This document shows, in pieces, positions 25,592 through 33,096 of a stretch of DNA of 64,000 bases. The notes beneath the pieces were generated by a model. That model made no database searches and had not been told where the DNA came from. It saw only the letters and a list, made by a program, of their open reading frames with translations. Both the position numbers and the translations under genes were made by a program. The DNA lies in assembly GCA_035689115.1 (NCBI GenBank), contig DASSMA010000082.1, positions 112,845-176,844 of the forward strand, given 5' to 3'. Every line of letters begins with the position of its first letter. The first letter of the stretch is position 1. This DNA comes from JAHFUS01 sp035689115 (lineage in GTDB: Bacteria; Actinomycetota; Acidimicrobiia; Acidimicrobiales; GCA-2861595).

Positions 25592-25612
25592 GAGTCCGGC
25601 AACGGAGGTGTC

Positions 25613-25891
25613 ATGGAAACCGACTGGATGGCGGAGGGCAAGTGCCGTGAGGTTCCTCCGGCGACGTTCTTCCCGAGCGATGGCGTAGGGGTCGAGGCGG
25701 CGAGGCGCATCTGCGCCAGCTGCCCGGTGCAGGCGCCGTGCCTCGAATACGCCCTGCGCAACAAGATCGACCACGGCGTGTGGGGCGGTGCCTCGGAGCG
25801 CGAGCGGCGGCGCATCGCCCGCCGCCGGCGCCTCGAGCGCACGGCCGGTACGGCTGCCGCCGAGCCGGTGGCCGTCAGCGACCTCCGCTGA
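25613..25891 (+). CDS. WhiB-family iron-sulfur regulator
   Basis: A 92-residue Wbl protein. The four cluster cysteines are C11, C34, C37 and C43 (C-x22-C-x2-C-x5-C), followed by the GVWGG turn and a basic C-terminal stretch (RERRRIARRRRLER) for DNA or partner contact. Such proteins bind a [4Fe-4S] cluster and act with the primary sigma factor. GGAGG lies 5-6 nt before ATG 25613. An excellent ECF promoter lies upstream, so it is likely part of the sigma-E stress response. Its end overlaps the convergent RseB-like gene by 17 nt. The subclass (WhiB1, 3, 7 etc.) cannot be assigned. Confidence 0.93.
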   Translation: METDWMAEGKCREVPPATFFPSDGVGVEAARRICASCPVQAPCLEYALRNKIDHGVWGGASERERRRIARRRRLERTAGTAAAEPVAVSDLR

Positions 25892-26840
25892 CCAACTCCG
25901 CCACCATCCTCGAAGTCTGACGGAGGCGCCCCAACAGGGACGTCCCACCCGCAGTGGGCACGGCGCCGGCGGCCGCCAGCAGGTCGGTCACGGTGCCGTC
26001 GCCCACGAGGGTGTGCACGAGCGGGCCGGACTGCCAGGCCACCACGTCGCCGCCCGGCCACGTGTAGTGCACGCCCACGACCACGCCCACCTGGACGGCC
26101 TCGCCGCCCTGGGGCAGCGAGGCCGAGGCCAGGTGGCCCGGCTGGCTGAACAGCGACATGCCGTGGAGGCCGTCGGAGTAGAGAAGGTGGACGAGCTGGC
26201 CGTGGCGGTAGGCGGCCACCCGGCTGTAGCCGCCCGGCAGCACGGCCGGCCCGCGGTAGGCGGCGGGCACGCTCGACACGCTGATCGTGCGCGGCACCGA
26301 CACCTGGTGGCGGGCGGCCGGCGCCGGCTCGGCCATCGGGGCGGTGTCGAGCTGGAGGACGGTGACGGTGCGCACGGGCGTGCCCTTGGCGCCGAACACC
26401 TGGCGCTGGAGCACCAGGCCGCTCGACCGGTCGACGGCCAGCTCCTCGCGCACGACGCCGGCGGTCCGCAGCGAGTACAGCTCCGTCTCCCGGCCGGCGA
26501 CGGTGGGCCCCGACGACTGGGAAACGTCGTACTTGCGCTCCAGGGCGGGCACGAGGAGCTCGCCGTCGGGCAGGACGAACGACTCGTCGTCGCCGACCTG
26601 GAGGCCGGCGGCCTGGAGCCGCACGTTCCCGCCCACCGACCGGACGGTGAGCTCGGCGGTGTGGAACGAGTCGCGGTCGACCCAGGAGATCTCGATGCGG
26701 GCGGTGAACGGGATCCGCCGGGCGGCGGCCTGGGCGTCCTCCACCGGGCCGGCCGCCGCGCCCGCGCCGCTGGCGACCACGCTCGACCCCAGGAGCGCCA
26801 GGCCGGCCAGGACGGCCACCCTCCTGGCGCGACCCCTCAC
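25875..26840 (-). CDS. MucB/RseB-like exported sigma-factor regulatory protein
   Basis: A 321-residue protein with an N-terminal signal peptide (RRVAVLAGLALLGSSVVASGAGAAA). It has an N-terminal LolA-like beta domain (~30-180) and a C-terminal MucB/RseB domain with HLLYSDGLHGMSLFSQPG and WQSGPLVHTLVGDG. In proteobacteria RseB binds the external part of the anti-sigma RseA and protects it until envelope stress. GTG 26840 overlaps the anti-sigma stop (GTGA), so sigma, anti-sigma and this gene form one operon. This supports an RseA-RseB type sensing system in this organism; direct binding is inferred. Confidence 0.85.
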   Translation of the reverse strand: MRGRARRVAVLAGLALLGSSVVASGAGAAAGPVEDAQAAARRIPFTARIEISWVDRDSFHTAELTVRSVGGNVRLQAAGLQVGDDESFVLPDGELLVPALERKYDVSQSSGPTVAGRETELYSLRTAGVVREELAVDRSSGLVLQRQVFGAKGTPVRTVTVLQLDTAPMAEPAPAARHQVSVPRTISVSSVPAAYRGPAVLPGGYSRVAAYRHGQLVHLLYSDGLHGMSLFSQPGHLASASLPQGGEAVQVGVVVGVHYTWPGGDVVAWQSGPLVHTLVGDGTVTDLLAAAGAVPTAGGTSLLGRLRQTSRMVAELVSGGR

Positions 26841-27277
26841 CGCTGGTAGGAGACGGGGAGGGCGCCCGGCGCCACCTGGCTGACCAGGTCGACGTTGACC
26901 GGCGAGGTGGTGTGGACCTGCACCAGGTTGGCGAGCTGCGGGCCGCCGGCGTCCTGATGGATCGCGGGCAGCAGGAACAGGGCGACCACGGCCGCGGCGG
27001 CGGCCGCCAGGCCGGCCAGCCGGCTGCGGCGGCGGGGGGCCAGCGGCACCACGGGGGCGGGCTCCTCGCCGGCCGGCAGGTCGCCGCCGGCGCTGAGCGG
27101 CACCGGGGGGTCGACGGGCGGCAGGTCGCGCACCAGCGTCCGCACCGCCTCCACCACCACCAGGTCGGCGGCGCAGCGCTCGCAGGTGGCGACGTGGGCG
27201 CGGGCCAGCGCCTCCTCCTCGGCGCTCAGCTCGCCGTCGGCGAGAGCGCTCAGGGTGTCGTCGAGATGGGAGTTCAT
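26837..27277 (-). CDS. rseA: Membrane anti-sigma factor with zinc (ZAS) motif
   Basis: A 146-residue protein. The cytoplasmic N-terminus has the ZAS signature H28-x3-C32-x2-C35 (HVATCERC) that holds zinc and binds the sigma factor. One TM helix lies at ~87-107 (LAGLAAAAAAVVALFLLPAI), followed by a ~38-residue external tail. Its ATG overlaps the sigma factor stop (ATGA). By position and layout it holds the ECF sigma factor inactive at the membrane until a signal, probably via the RseB-like protein. The symbol is by analogy with mycobacterial rseA. Confidence 0.88.
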   Translation of the reverse strand: MNSHLDDTLSALADGELSAEEEALARAHVATCERCAADLVVVEAVRTLVRDLPPVDPPVPLSAGGDLPAGEEPAPVVPLAPRRRSRLAGLAAAAAAVVALFLLPAIHQDAGGPQLANLVQVHTTSPVNVDLVSQVAPGALPVSYQR

Positions 27278-27792
27278 GGTCTGACCGCCAGTGAGGTGCG
27301 AAGAAGGGCCCGACCACGATGGATCCGGCTGCGGACGGTGCCCAGGGGGACCTGGAGCGATTCGGAGATCTCCTGGTACGACTGACCGGCCACGTCGCAG
27401 AGCACCACCGCCACGCGGAAGTCGTCGGGCAGCGCCGACAGGGCAGCCTGCACGTCGTCGGGGAGCGTCTGCTGGGCGATCACGACGTCGACGGCAGGGG
27501 CGGCCGGCAGTACCCGGTCGGGGTCGTCGGGCAGGGCGTCCTGGGGACGCCGGCGCCGGCGCCGGACCTCGTCGAGGAAAACGTTCGTGGTGATGCGGCT
27601 CAACCAGCCCTCCATGGACCCCGGGCGATAGGTTTCCAGTCCTTTCCGGACCCGGAGGAGCACCTCTTGGGCGAGATCCTGTGCGTCGTCGTGACTGCCG
27701 GCGAGGCGGTAGGCGACCGTGTAGAGGAAGCGCCCGTACCGGCGCGCCACTTCTTCCCAGTCGGGGACCGGTTGCTCCTCCGTGCCCGTCAT
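27274..27792 (-). CDS. sigE: ECF RNA polymerase sigma factor, SigE-like
   Basis: A 172-residue group 4 sigma factor with region 2 (RYGRFLYTVAYRLAGSHDDAQDLAQEVLLRV-type, here AQDLAQEVLL; then MEGWLSRITTNVFLDEVRRR) and region 4 (LPDDFRVAVVLCDVAGQSYQEIS then LGTVRSRIHRGRALL). It is followed by coupled anti-sigma and RseB-like genes and is near tatA and htrA, the same gene set as mycobacterial sigE-rseA-htrA-tatB. An ECF consensus promoter ends 4 nt before its ATG, so it probably transcribes itself as a leaderless message. Target genes likely include whiB and htrA. Confidence 0.93.
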   Translation of the reverse strand: MTGTEEQPVPDWEEVARRYGRFLYTVAYRLAGSHDDAQDLAQEVLLRVRKGLETYRPGSMEGWLSRITTNVFLDEVRRRRRRPQDALPDDPDRVLPAAPAVDVVIAQQTLPDDVQAALSALPDDFRVAVVLCDVAGQSYQEISESLQVPLGTVRSRIHRGRALLRTSLAVRP

Positions 27793-27796
27793 GGGG

Positions 27797-27823
27797 AACG
27801 ACGCGCACCCCGGATGAGTTCCC
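27797..27823 (-). promoter_or_regulatory. ECF autoregulatory promoter of sigE
   Basis: On the minus strand GGGAAC (27823-27818) is followed after 17 nt by CGTT (27800-27797). The ATG begins 4 nt later at 27792, close to where transcription should start, so the message would be leaderless. The hexamer, spacing and -10 match the promoter between htrA and whiB, pointing to one sigma factor. Confidence 0.7.
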
Positions 27824-27862
27824 GGCCCCTTCCCGCCCTCGGGCCCCTCGCCGTCAGGTGGG

Positions 27863-28039
27863 CTACGACGCCTCGCGCTTGTCGGCTTCCTCGTCCGGCT
27901 TGTTCCCCTCGGACACGCCCTCCTTGAACTCCTTCGACGCCTGTCCGAGCGACCGGGCCAGCTTGGGGAGCTTCGCGCCGCCGAAGAGGAGCAGGACGAT
28001 CAGCAGGACGATGATGAGCTCCGGGGCTCCGAGATTCAT
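27863..28039 (-). CDS. tatA: Sec-independent protein translocase TatA/E
   Basis: A 58-residue Tat component: N-terminal TM (APELIIVLLIVLLLF), the FGGAKLPKLARSLG hinge and amphipathic helix, then a charged tail. It forms the export pore for folded proteins. ATG 28039 has GAGGAG 5 nt upstream; an in-frame ATG six codons earlier is less likely. It lies just upstream of sigE on the same strand and 1 nt after the LLM oxidoreductase stop. In mycobacteria tatB follows sigE-rseA-htrA; here the Tat gene precedes sigE. Confidence 0.93.
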   Translation of the reverse strand: MNLGAPELIIVLLIVLLLFGGAKLPKLARSLGQASKEFKEGVSEGNKPDEEADKREAS

Positions 28040-28040
28040 G

Positions 28041-29042
28041 TCACTCCTCGTGTACACGCACGGCCGCCGCGACCATCTCCAGGGCGTCGAACCGCGTCAC
28101 TGAGAAGGGTAACGGACCCAGCGTCACAATTAGTGTCCCGACGCCCTCGGCCGCCCAGGATGCCATTCCGGCGGCCACCTCGTCGACCGTCCCCACCAGC
28201 CGGCCGCGCCGGAACTCGTCCAGCGTGGCGCCGGCCAGGACGCCGGGCGGGGCGGTCGCCGCCATGTCCTCGAAGCGGCGGCGGAGGTCGGCCTCGTCCT
28301 CGCCCACGAGGGCCAGGCGGTTCACCGACCGGGCCACGGCGGCCGGGTCGCGGCCGGCCGCCTCGCACGCCCGGTCCAGCGCCGCCGACCGCTCCCGCCA
28401 CTCGGCGAGAGTGCCGGCCCAGCCGAGCGCGTTCCAGCCGTCGGCCTGCCGGGCGACGACGCCGAGGAGGCGGTCGCCCCGGCCGCCCACCCACAGCGGC
28501 GGCGACGGCCGCTGGACGGGGGTGGGCCGGCACACCATCGCCTCCATGTCGAGGTGGCCGCCGTGGTAGTCGAAGGGCTCCCCGGCGAAGGCCAGGCGTA
28601 GCACGGCGAGGGTCTCCTCCAGGAGCGCCAGCCGCTGACCGGGCGGCGGGAACCGCAGGCCGGCGGCCCGGTACTCGGGCTCGAACCACCCCGCCCCCAC
28701 GCCCACGGTGAGGCGGCCGGCGCTCAGCACGTCCACGGTGGCCAGGGCCTTGGCCAGCACCCCGGCCGGGCGCAGGTGGGGGCAGAGGACGAGCGTGCCG
28801 AGGCGCACCCGCTTGGTGGCCCGGGCCAGGCCAGCCAGGGCGATCAGCGGGTCGAACCCCTCGTGCTGCTCGGCCGGCCCGCCCCAGCGCTCGGTGCTCA
28901 GGAAGAGGTGGTCGGCGACCCACGCCGACGCCAGGCCGGCCGTCTCCGCCGCCTGGGCCCACGCGACCACGGTCGCCCACCGCACCGGACGCTCCCCGGG
29001 CACCGCATGGTCGAAGTGGGGAAGGGCCAGCCCGACGTCCAT
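28041..29042 (-). CDS. LLM-class (probably F420-dependent) oxidoreductase
   Basis: A 333-residue luciferase-like monooxygenase fold protein. Recognisable parts are the N-terminal LALPHFDHA, TVVAWAQAAETAGLASAWVADHL, VRLGTLVLCPHLRPAGVLAKALATVDVLSAGRLTVGVG-type core (short quote: SAGRLTVGVGAGW) and PPLWVGGRG. These are typical of actinobacterial F420-dependent reductases and dehydrogenases; the substrate cannot be inferred. The stop is 1 nt from the tatA start, so they are probably co-transcribed. Divergent from the FtcD-like gene with 35 nt between starts. Confidence 0.87.
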   Translation of the reverse strand: MDVGLALPHFDHAVPGERPVRWATVVAWAQAAETAGLASAWVADHLFLSTERWGGPAEQHEGFDPLIALAGLARATKRVRLGTLVLCPHLRPAGVLAKALATVDVLSAGRLTVGVGAGWFEPEYRAAGLRFPPPGQRLALLEETLAVLRLAFAGEPFDYHGGHLDMEAMVCRPTPVQRPSPPLWVGGRGDRLLGVVARQADGWNALGWAGTLAEWRERSAALDRACEAAGRDPAAVARSVNRLALVGEDEADLRRRFEDMAATAPPGVLAGATLDEFRRGRLVGTVDEVAAGMASWAAEGVGTLIVTLGPLPFSVTRFDALEMVAAAVRVHEE

Positions 29043-29077
29043 CGCCGCCCGAGCCTAGGAAGTGGCAGGGTTGGCCG

Positions 29078-29920
29078 GTGCTGGAGTGCGTGGTGAACGT
29101 CAGCGAGGGACGGGACGAGGGAGTCCTCACCGCCATCGCTCGCGCCGCCGGTGCCAGCCTCCTCGACGTCCACACCGACCCCCACCACCACCGGAGCGTG
29201 CTGACGCTGGCCGGGCCGGACGTGGAGGCGGCGGCCCGGGCGGTGGTGGCCGAGGCGGTGGCGCTGATCGACCTGGGCGCCCACGCCGGCGTCCACCCCC
29301 GGCTCGGGGCGGCCGACGTGGTGCCCTTCGTCCCTTTGGAGGGGTCCACCATGGCCGAGGCGGTGGCCGCCCGCGACGCCTTCGCCCGGTGGGCCGGGAC
29401 CGCGCTCTGCGTCCCGTGCTTCCTCTACGGGCCGGAGCGGTCGCTGCCCGACGTGCGCCGGGAGGCGTTCCGGTCCCTGGCCCCCGACACCGGGCCGCCG
29501 GCGCCCCACCCCACCGCCGGCGCCATCGCCGCCGGCGCCCGGGGGGTGCTGGTGGCGTTCAACGTGTGGCTGGCGCCGGCCGCCGGCGTGGCCGGCGCCC
29601 GGGCGGTGGCGCGCCTGGTGCGGGGGCCGGCCATCCGCACCCTCGGGCTCGACGTCGGCGGGCGGCCGCAGGTGTCGTGCAACCTGGTGGACCCGCTGGC
29701 CACCGGGCCGGCGGCCGCCTTCGACGCCGTCGTGGCGGCCGCCGCCACGGTGGGCGCAGCGGTGGAGGGCGCCGAGCTGGTGGGCCTGGTGCCGGCCGCC
29801 GTGCACGAGGCGGTGGAGCCCGGGCGGCGGGCCGGCCTCGGCCTGGCCCCGGACCGCACGATCGAGGCCCGCCTCGCCGGGACGGGCCTCCGGGGAAGTG
29901 ATCGTGCCGTCAGTGGCTGA
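29078..29920 (+). CDS. Glutamate formimidoyltransferase (FtcD N-domain type)
   Basis: A 280-residue single-domain protein. It shows CVVNVSEGRD at the start, DVHTDPHHHRSVLTLAG, GAHAGVHPRLGAADVVPFVPL with the conserved His residues, and PCFLYGPERSLPDVRR. Such enzymes move the formimino group from N-formiminoglutamate to tetrahydrofolate in histidine degradation, or use related folate chemistry. No other hut gene is in the window and the cyclodeaminase domain is absent, so the physiological reaction is uncertain. GTG 29078 start. Confidence 0.88.
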   Translation: MLECVVNVSEGRDEGVLTAIARAAGASLLDVHTDPHHHRSVLTLAGPDVEAAARAVVAEAVALIDLGAHAGVHPRLGAADVVPFVPLEGSTMAEAVAARDAFARWAGTALCVPCFLYGPERSLPDVRREAFRSLAPDTGPPAPHPTAGAIAAGARGVLVAFNVWLAPAAGVAGARAVARLVRGPAIRTLGLDVGGRPQVSCNLVDPLATGPAAAFDAVVAAAATVGAAVEGAELVGLVPAAVHEAVEPGRRAGLGLAPDRTIEARLAGTGLRGSDRAVSG

Positions 29921-29989
29921 CCGGGCGGCGCCGGCAGCGGTGGTCGTGGCAGCCGCTGCCGGGGCCGCCGGATGGGGCGGTGAGGGCGC

Positions 29990-30268
29990 CTACGACGCCG
30001 CTTCGTTGCGGCGCAGGGTGCGGGCCCGGCGCAGGCGCCGGCGCTCCCGCTCGCTCATCCCGCCCCAGATCCCGAACTTCTCGGCGTTGTCGAGGGCGTA
30101 CTCCAGGCAGTCCATCCGCACGACGCACCCCCGGCAGACCTCCTTGGCCTCGCGCGTCGACGCCCCCCGTTCCGGAAAGAACAGATCGGGGTCGACACCC
30201 AGGCAGTTGGCCTGGTGCTGCCAGCTCAGCTCCTCGGCCTCGCCGAGCGCCTGCAACAGTCGCTCCAT
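29990..30268 (-). CDS. whiB2: WhiB2-like iron-sulfur regulator
   Basis: A 92-residue Wbl protein with cysteines C22, C45, C48 and C54, then EKFGIWGGMSERERRRLRR, a C-terminus close to WhiB2/WhmD, the class needed for septation in mycobacteria and for sporulation (WhiB) in streptomycetes. LFFPERGAS between the first two cysteines is also typical. GGGAGG lies 7 nt before ATG 30268; an out-of-frame ATG sits between them. An AT-rich palindrome lies in the upstream region. The symbol is by resemblance. Confidence 0.88.
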   Translation of the reverse strand: MERLLQALGEAEELSWQHQANCLGVDPDLFFPERGASTREAKEVCRGCVVRMDCLEYALDNAEKFGIWGGMSERERRRLRRARTLRRNEAAS

Positions 30269-30289
30269 CGGGCATCCTCCCTCACCGGC

Positions 30290-30330
30290 GTGCCACCGAT
30301 GTAATTACAACGTTGTCATCATCCTCCCCC
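30290..30330. promoter_or_regulatory. AT-rich palindromic control region between whiB2 and macro gene
   Basis: In a very GC-rich background this 93-nt divergent gap holds an AT-rich patch (GATGTAATTACAACGTTGTC) with a perfect 10-nt palindrome ACAACGTTGT at 30307-30316. It probably contains the whiB2 promoter or an operator. The exact -10/-35 cannot be assigned. Confidence 0.45.
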
Positions 30331-30361
30331 GACGGGGCCGAGCGCAAGCGGAGATTCGGAC

Positions 30362-30880
30362 ATGACGTCTGCACCGAGGATCGAGGCCGTCCAAGGCGAC
30401 ATCACCACCCAGGAGGTGGACGCCGTGGTGAACGCCGCCAACTCGGAGCTGGCGGGCGGCGGCGGGGTCGACGGGGCCATCCACCGGGCCGCCGGCGCCG
30501 ACCGGCTGCACGCCGCCTGCGCCGAGCTCGGGGGGTGCAAGCCGGGCGACGCCAAGGCCACGCCCGGCTTCGACCTCAAGGCGAAGTGGATCATCCACAC
30601 CGTGGGGCCGCGCTGGAGCGGCGGCGGCTTCGGCGAGGAGCTGCGGCTCACCTCGTGCTACCGCCGCAGCCTGGAGGTGGCCGACGAGCTGGGCGCCACG
30701 TCGGTGGCCTTCCCCGCCATCGCCACCGGGATCTACGGCTACCCCCCCGACAAGGCGGCCCATGTCGCCGTCCGCACCATCCTCGCCACCCCCACCGAGG
30801 TGGAGCTGGTCCGCCTGGTGGCCTTCGACGCCGAGACGCTGGCCCTCTACGAGGCCGAGCTGAAGGCCGCCGGCGCCTGA
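30362..30880 (+). CDS. Macro domain ADP-ribose-binding protein / O-acetyl-ADP-ribose deacetylase
   Basis: A 172-residue single macro domain. Ligand loops are clear: GDITTQEVDAVVNAANSELAGGGG (catalytic Asn and Gly loop; short form NAANSELAGGGGVDGAIH), GDAKATPGFDLKAKWIIHTVGP and PAIATGIYGYP. These match the YmdB/MacroD-type class that hydrolyses O-acetyl-ADP-ribose or removes mono-ADP-ribose from Asp/Glu. No ADP-ribosyltransferase partner is adjacent, so it is not obviously part of a toxin pair. It ends just before a strong hairpin. Confidence 0.93.
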   Translation: MTSAPRIEAVQGDITTQEVDAVVNAANSELAGGGGVDGAIHRAAGADRLHAACAELGGCKPGDAKATPGFDLKAKWIIHTVGPRWSGGGFGEELRLTSCYRRSLEVADELGATSVAFPAIATGIYGYPPDKAAHVAVRTILATPTEVELVRLVAFDAETLALYEAELKAAGA

Positions 30881-30888
30881 CCCGTCTG

Positions 30889-30935
30889 CTCTTTGGACAT
30901 CTGCGGCCACCTACAGGGCGCAGACGTCCAAAGAG
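30889..30935. terminator. Long hairpin between convergent macro and VWA genes
   Basis: CTCTTTGGACATCTGCG at 30889-30905 pairs with the sequence at 30919-30935 over 17 positions with a single mismatch and a 13-nt loop. It lies in the 57-nt gap between two convergent stops, so a bidirectional terminator is the simplest reading. The sequence is unrelated to the three-copy palindrome. Confidence 0.75.
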
Positions 30936-30937
30936 TC

Positions 30938-32953
30938 TCAGGCCGGGCGCCGGCGGGTCGTGCGGCGCTGGTCGAGGAAGTCGACGAGCACGTAGTCGCC
31001 CAGGGTCTCGGGCGTGGTGAAGAAGGCCCGGCCCCGGTTCAGCTCGGTGAGGCGCTCCACGAAGCGGGTGAGGGCCGGCGTGGCGTCGAGCATGAAGGTG
31101 TTGATGCGGATGCCCGCCCGGGTGCAGCGGTTGACTTCGGTGAGGGTGGCGTCCACCGTCTCCCGCACCGGCGGGTAGTGGAAGAACGCCTCGCCGTCGG
31201 GCCGGATGTGGGCGGTGGGCTCGCCGTCGGTGACGACGATCACCTGCCGGGTGCCCGACCGCGACGCCAGCAGCTGCCGGGCGAGGGCCAGCCCGTGCTG
31301 GAGGTTGGTGCCGTAGTCGAAGTCCCAGGACACCGCCGGCAGCTGGTGGGCCTTCAACTCCCGCGCCGCCCGGGAGAACCCCACGATGCCGAGGTAGTCG
31401 CCCGGGAACTGGGTCGAGATCAGGGTGTGGAGGGCGACGGCCACCTTCTTGGCAGCCAGGAAGTTGTGCCTGATCTCCATGGAGAGCGACAGGTCGAGCA
31501 TGAGCACGGTGGACGTGCGCGTGCGGGCCTCGGTGCGCTCGACCTCGAAGTCGTCGGGCGAGAGGCGCACCGGGACGCCGCCCGCCGCGCCGCGGCGGAC
31601 GAGGGCGTTGCGCACCGTGCGCTCGATGTTGAGGTCGAAGGGGTCGCCGAACTCGTAGGGCTTGGTCTCGTAGGCCCGCTCCGTGCCGGCCCCCGTGCGT
31701 TCGACGGGGTGACGGCCCAGCCGGTCCCGGACCAGCCTGGAGAACAGGTCGGACAGGGCGTTGTTGCCGATCCTGCGCAGTCCCTCCGGGGTGAGCTCGA
31801 GACGCCCGTCGCGGTACTCCACCAGCCCCGACTCCTCCAGGGCGCGGGCCATGCGGGCCAGCTGCTCGAGGGAGCGGGCGCCGTCGTCGCCGAGGAGCTG
31901 CCGGGCCCGCTCCAGGTCGACGTCGGCCAGCGCCCCGGGGTTGACGGCTCCCTGGAGGAGCTGCTCGAGGTCGTCCAGCTGGCCCAGCTGGTTGAGCACC
32001 GATGCCCCCTGGCCGAGGGTGAGCGGATCGCCGTCGCCGAACTGGTAGCTGCGATCCCAGCCGGCGCCCGGGAAGGCGGCCTGGAGGTTCCGCCCCAGCC
32101 GGTCCAGCTGCCAGCGAAGGCCGATGTCGCCCAGCAGCTCGTCGGACAGGGCCTGGAGCTGGGCCCGTTGCTCGGGCGTCATCGAGTTGAGCATCGCCTG
32201 GGCGGCGGCCATCTGGGCGGCGAGCTGCTCGAGCAGCTCGTCGAGCGTCTCCGGCCGGCCCGGGAAGAAGTCGCCGAAGCGGGCCATGAACTGGTCGAAG
32301 GCGGCGGTGGTGTCGCGGCCTTCGGCCCGCATCTCCAGCAGGTCGTTGAGGGCGGCGAACATCTCCCGCATGCGCTCGACGTGCTCCGGCGTCATGTCCG
32401 CCAGCGAGTCGGCCAGCTGGTCGAAGCGGCTCTGGAGCAGCTCCTGGCGGAGCCGGTCGAGCAGCTCCTCGAAGCGCTGCTGGGCGGCGGGAGACGTGAA
32501 GTCGTAGTCCTTCAGGTCGCGGACCTTGCCGGCCAGGTCGGGCGGGAGCAGGTCGAGGCGCAGCCGGCGCTCGGCCATGGCCTCGCCGGCGACCTCCTGA
32601 CGCCTCCGGTCGCCGCTGCGCTCGGCCTGCTCGAGCAGGTCGTCGATGGCGGCCCGCTCGGTGTCGACGACCTCCCGCAGGGCGTCGGCGACGTCGTCGT
32701 AGACGCCCCCCAGGTCGTGGTCGTCCAGCAGCTCCTGGCGCCGGCGGCGGAGGCGCTCCAGCAGCTCCTGGAGACCGGACACCTGGCGCCCGTCGCGGTC
32801 GCGGAAACCCTGCTGGAGCAGCCGGCGCAGGGCCGGGCTGACGTCGCCGTGGTACAGCAGGTCGTCGGTGATCTCCGACAGGAGGTGGTCGGCGTCCACG
32901 TCGAAGCCGGCCTGCGTGCCGTCCCAGCGCGAGTACCCGAACCTCGGTGACAC
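30938..32953 (-). CDS. VWA-domain protein, partner of the MoxR-like ATPase
   Basis: A 671-residue protein. The N-terminal ~430 residues are helical with many Leu/Gln/Arg coiled segments. A C-terminal von Willebrand A domain begins at ~465 with a MIDAS site: MLDLSLSM (DxSxS), Thr in DYGTNLQHGL and VTDGEPT. VWA proteins of this type act with an AAA+ ATPase encoded beside them to insert metals or remodel client complexes. The start is GTG 32953. The ATPase gene is 143 nt upstream on the same strand. The client is unknown. Confidence 0.88.
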   Translation of the reverse strand: MSPRFGYSRWDGTQAGFDVDADHLLSEITDDLLYHGDVSPALRRLLQQGFRDRDGRQVSGLQELLERLRRRRQELLDDHDLGGVYDDVADALREVVDTERAAIDDLLEQAERSGDRRRQEVAGEAMAERRLRLDLLPPDLAGKVRDLKDYDFTSPAAQQRFEELLDRLRQELLQSRFDQLADSLADMTPEHVERMREMFAALNDLLEMRAEGRDTTAAFDQFMARFGDFFPGRPETLDELLEQLAAQMAAAQAMLNSMTPEQRAQLQALSDELLGDIGLRWQLDRLGRNLQAAFPGAGWDRSYQFGDGDPLTLGQGASVLNQLGQLDDLEQLLQGAVNPGALADVDLERARQLLGDDGARSLEQLARMARALEESGLVEYRDGRLELTPEGLRRIGNNALSDLFSRLVRDRLGRHPVERTGAGTERAYETKPYEFGDPFDLNIERTVRNALVRRGAAGGVPVRLSPDDFEVERTEARTRTSTVLMLDLSLSMEIRHNFLAAKKVAVALHTLISTQFPGDYLGIVGFSRAARELKAHQLPAVSWDFDYGTNLQHGLALARQLLASRSGTRQVIVVTDGEPTAHIRPDGEAFFHYPPVRETVDATLTEVNRCTRAGIRINTFMLDATPALTRFVERLTELNRGRAFFTTPETLGDYVLVDFLDQRRTTRRRPA

Positions 32954-33096
32954 CGTTGGCCAGCGTAGGGCCGGGCGGGCCTACACTCGTCGGGTACGAA
33001 GGTGTCGTCCTCGCCACCCCGGCCCCCCCGGTCGAGCGAGGACGACGGCGACGGCGGGGGGTCGTGTCCCTTCGATCCCCCGCCGTTCGCCTCCCG

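Noticed and set aside
30362..30880. Macro domain as antitoxin of a DarT-type toxin pair
   Set aside because: No ADP-ribosyltransferase gene is adjacent; neighbours are WhiB and VWA genes.
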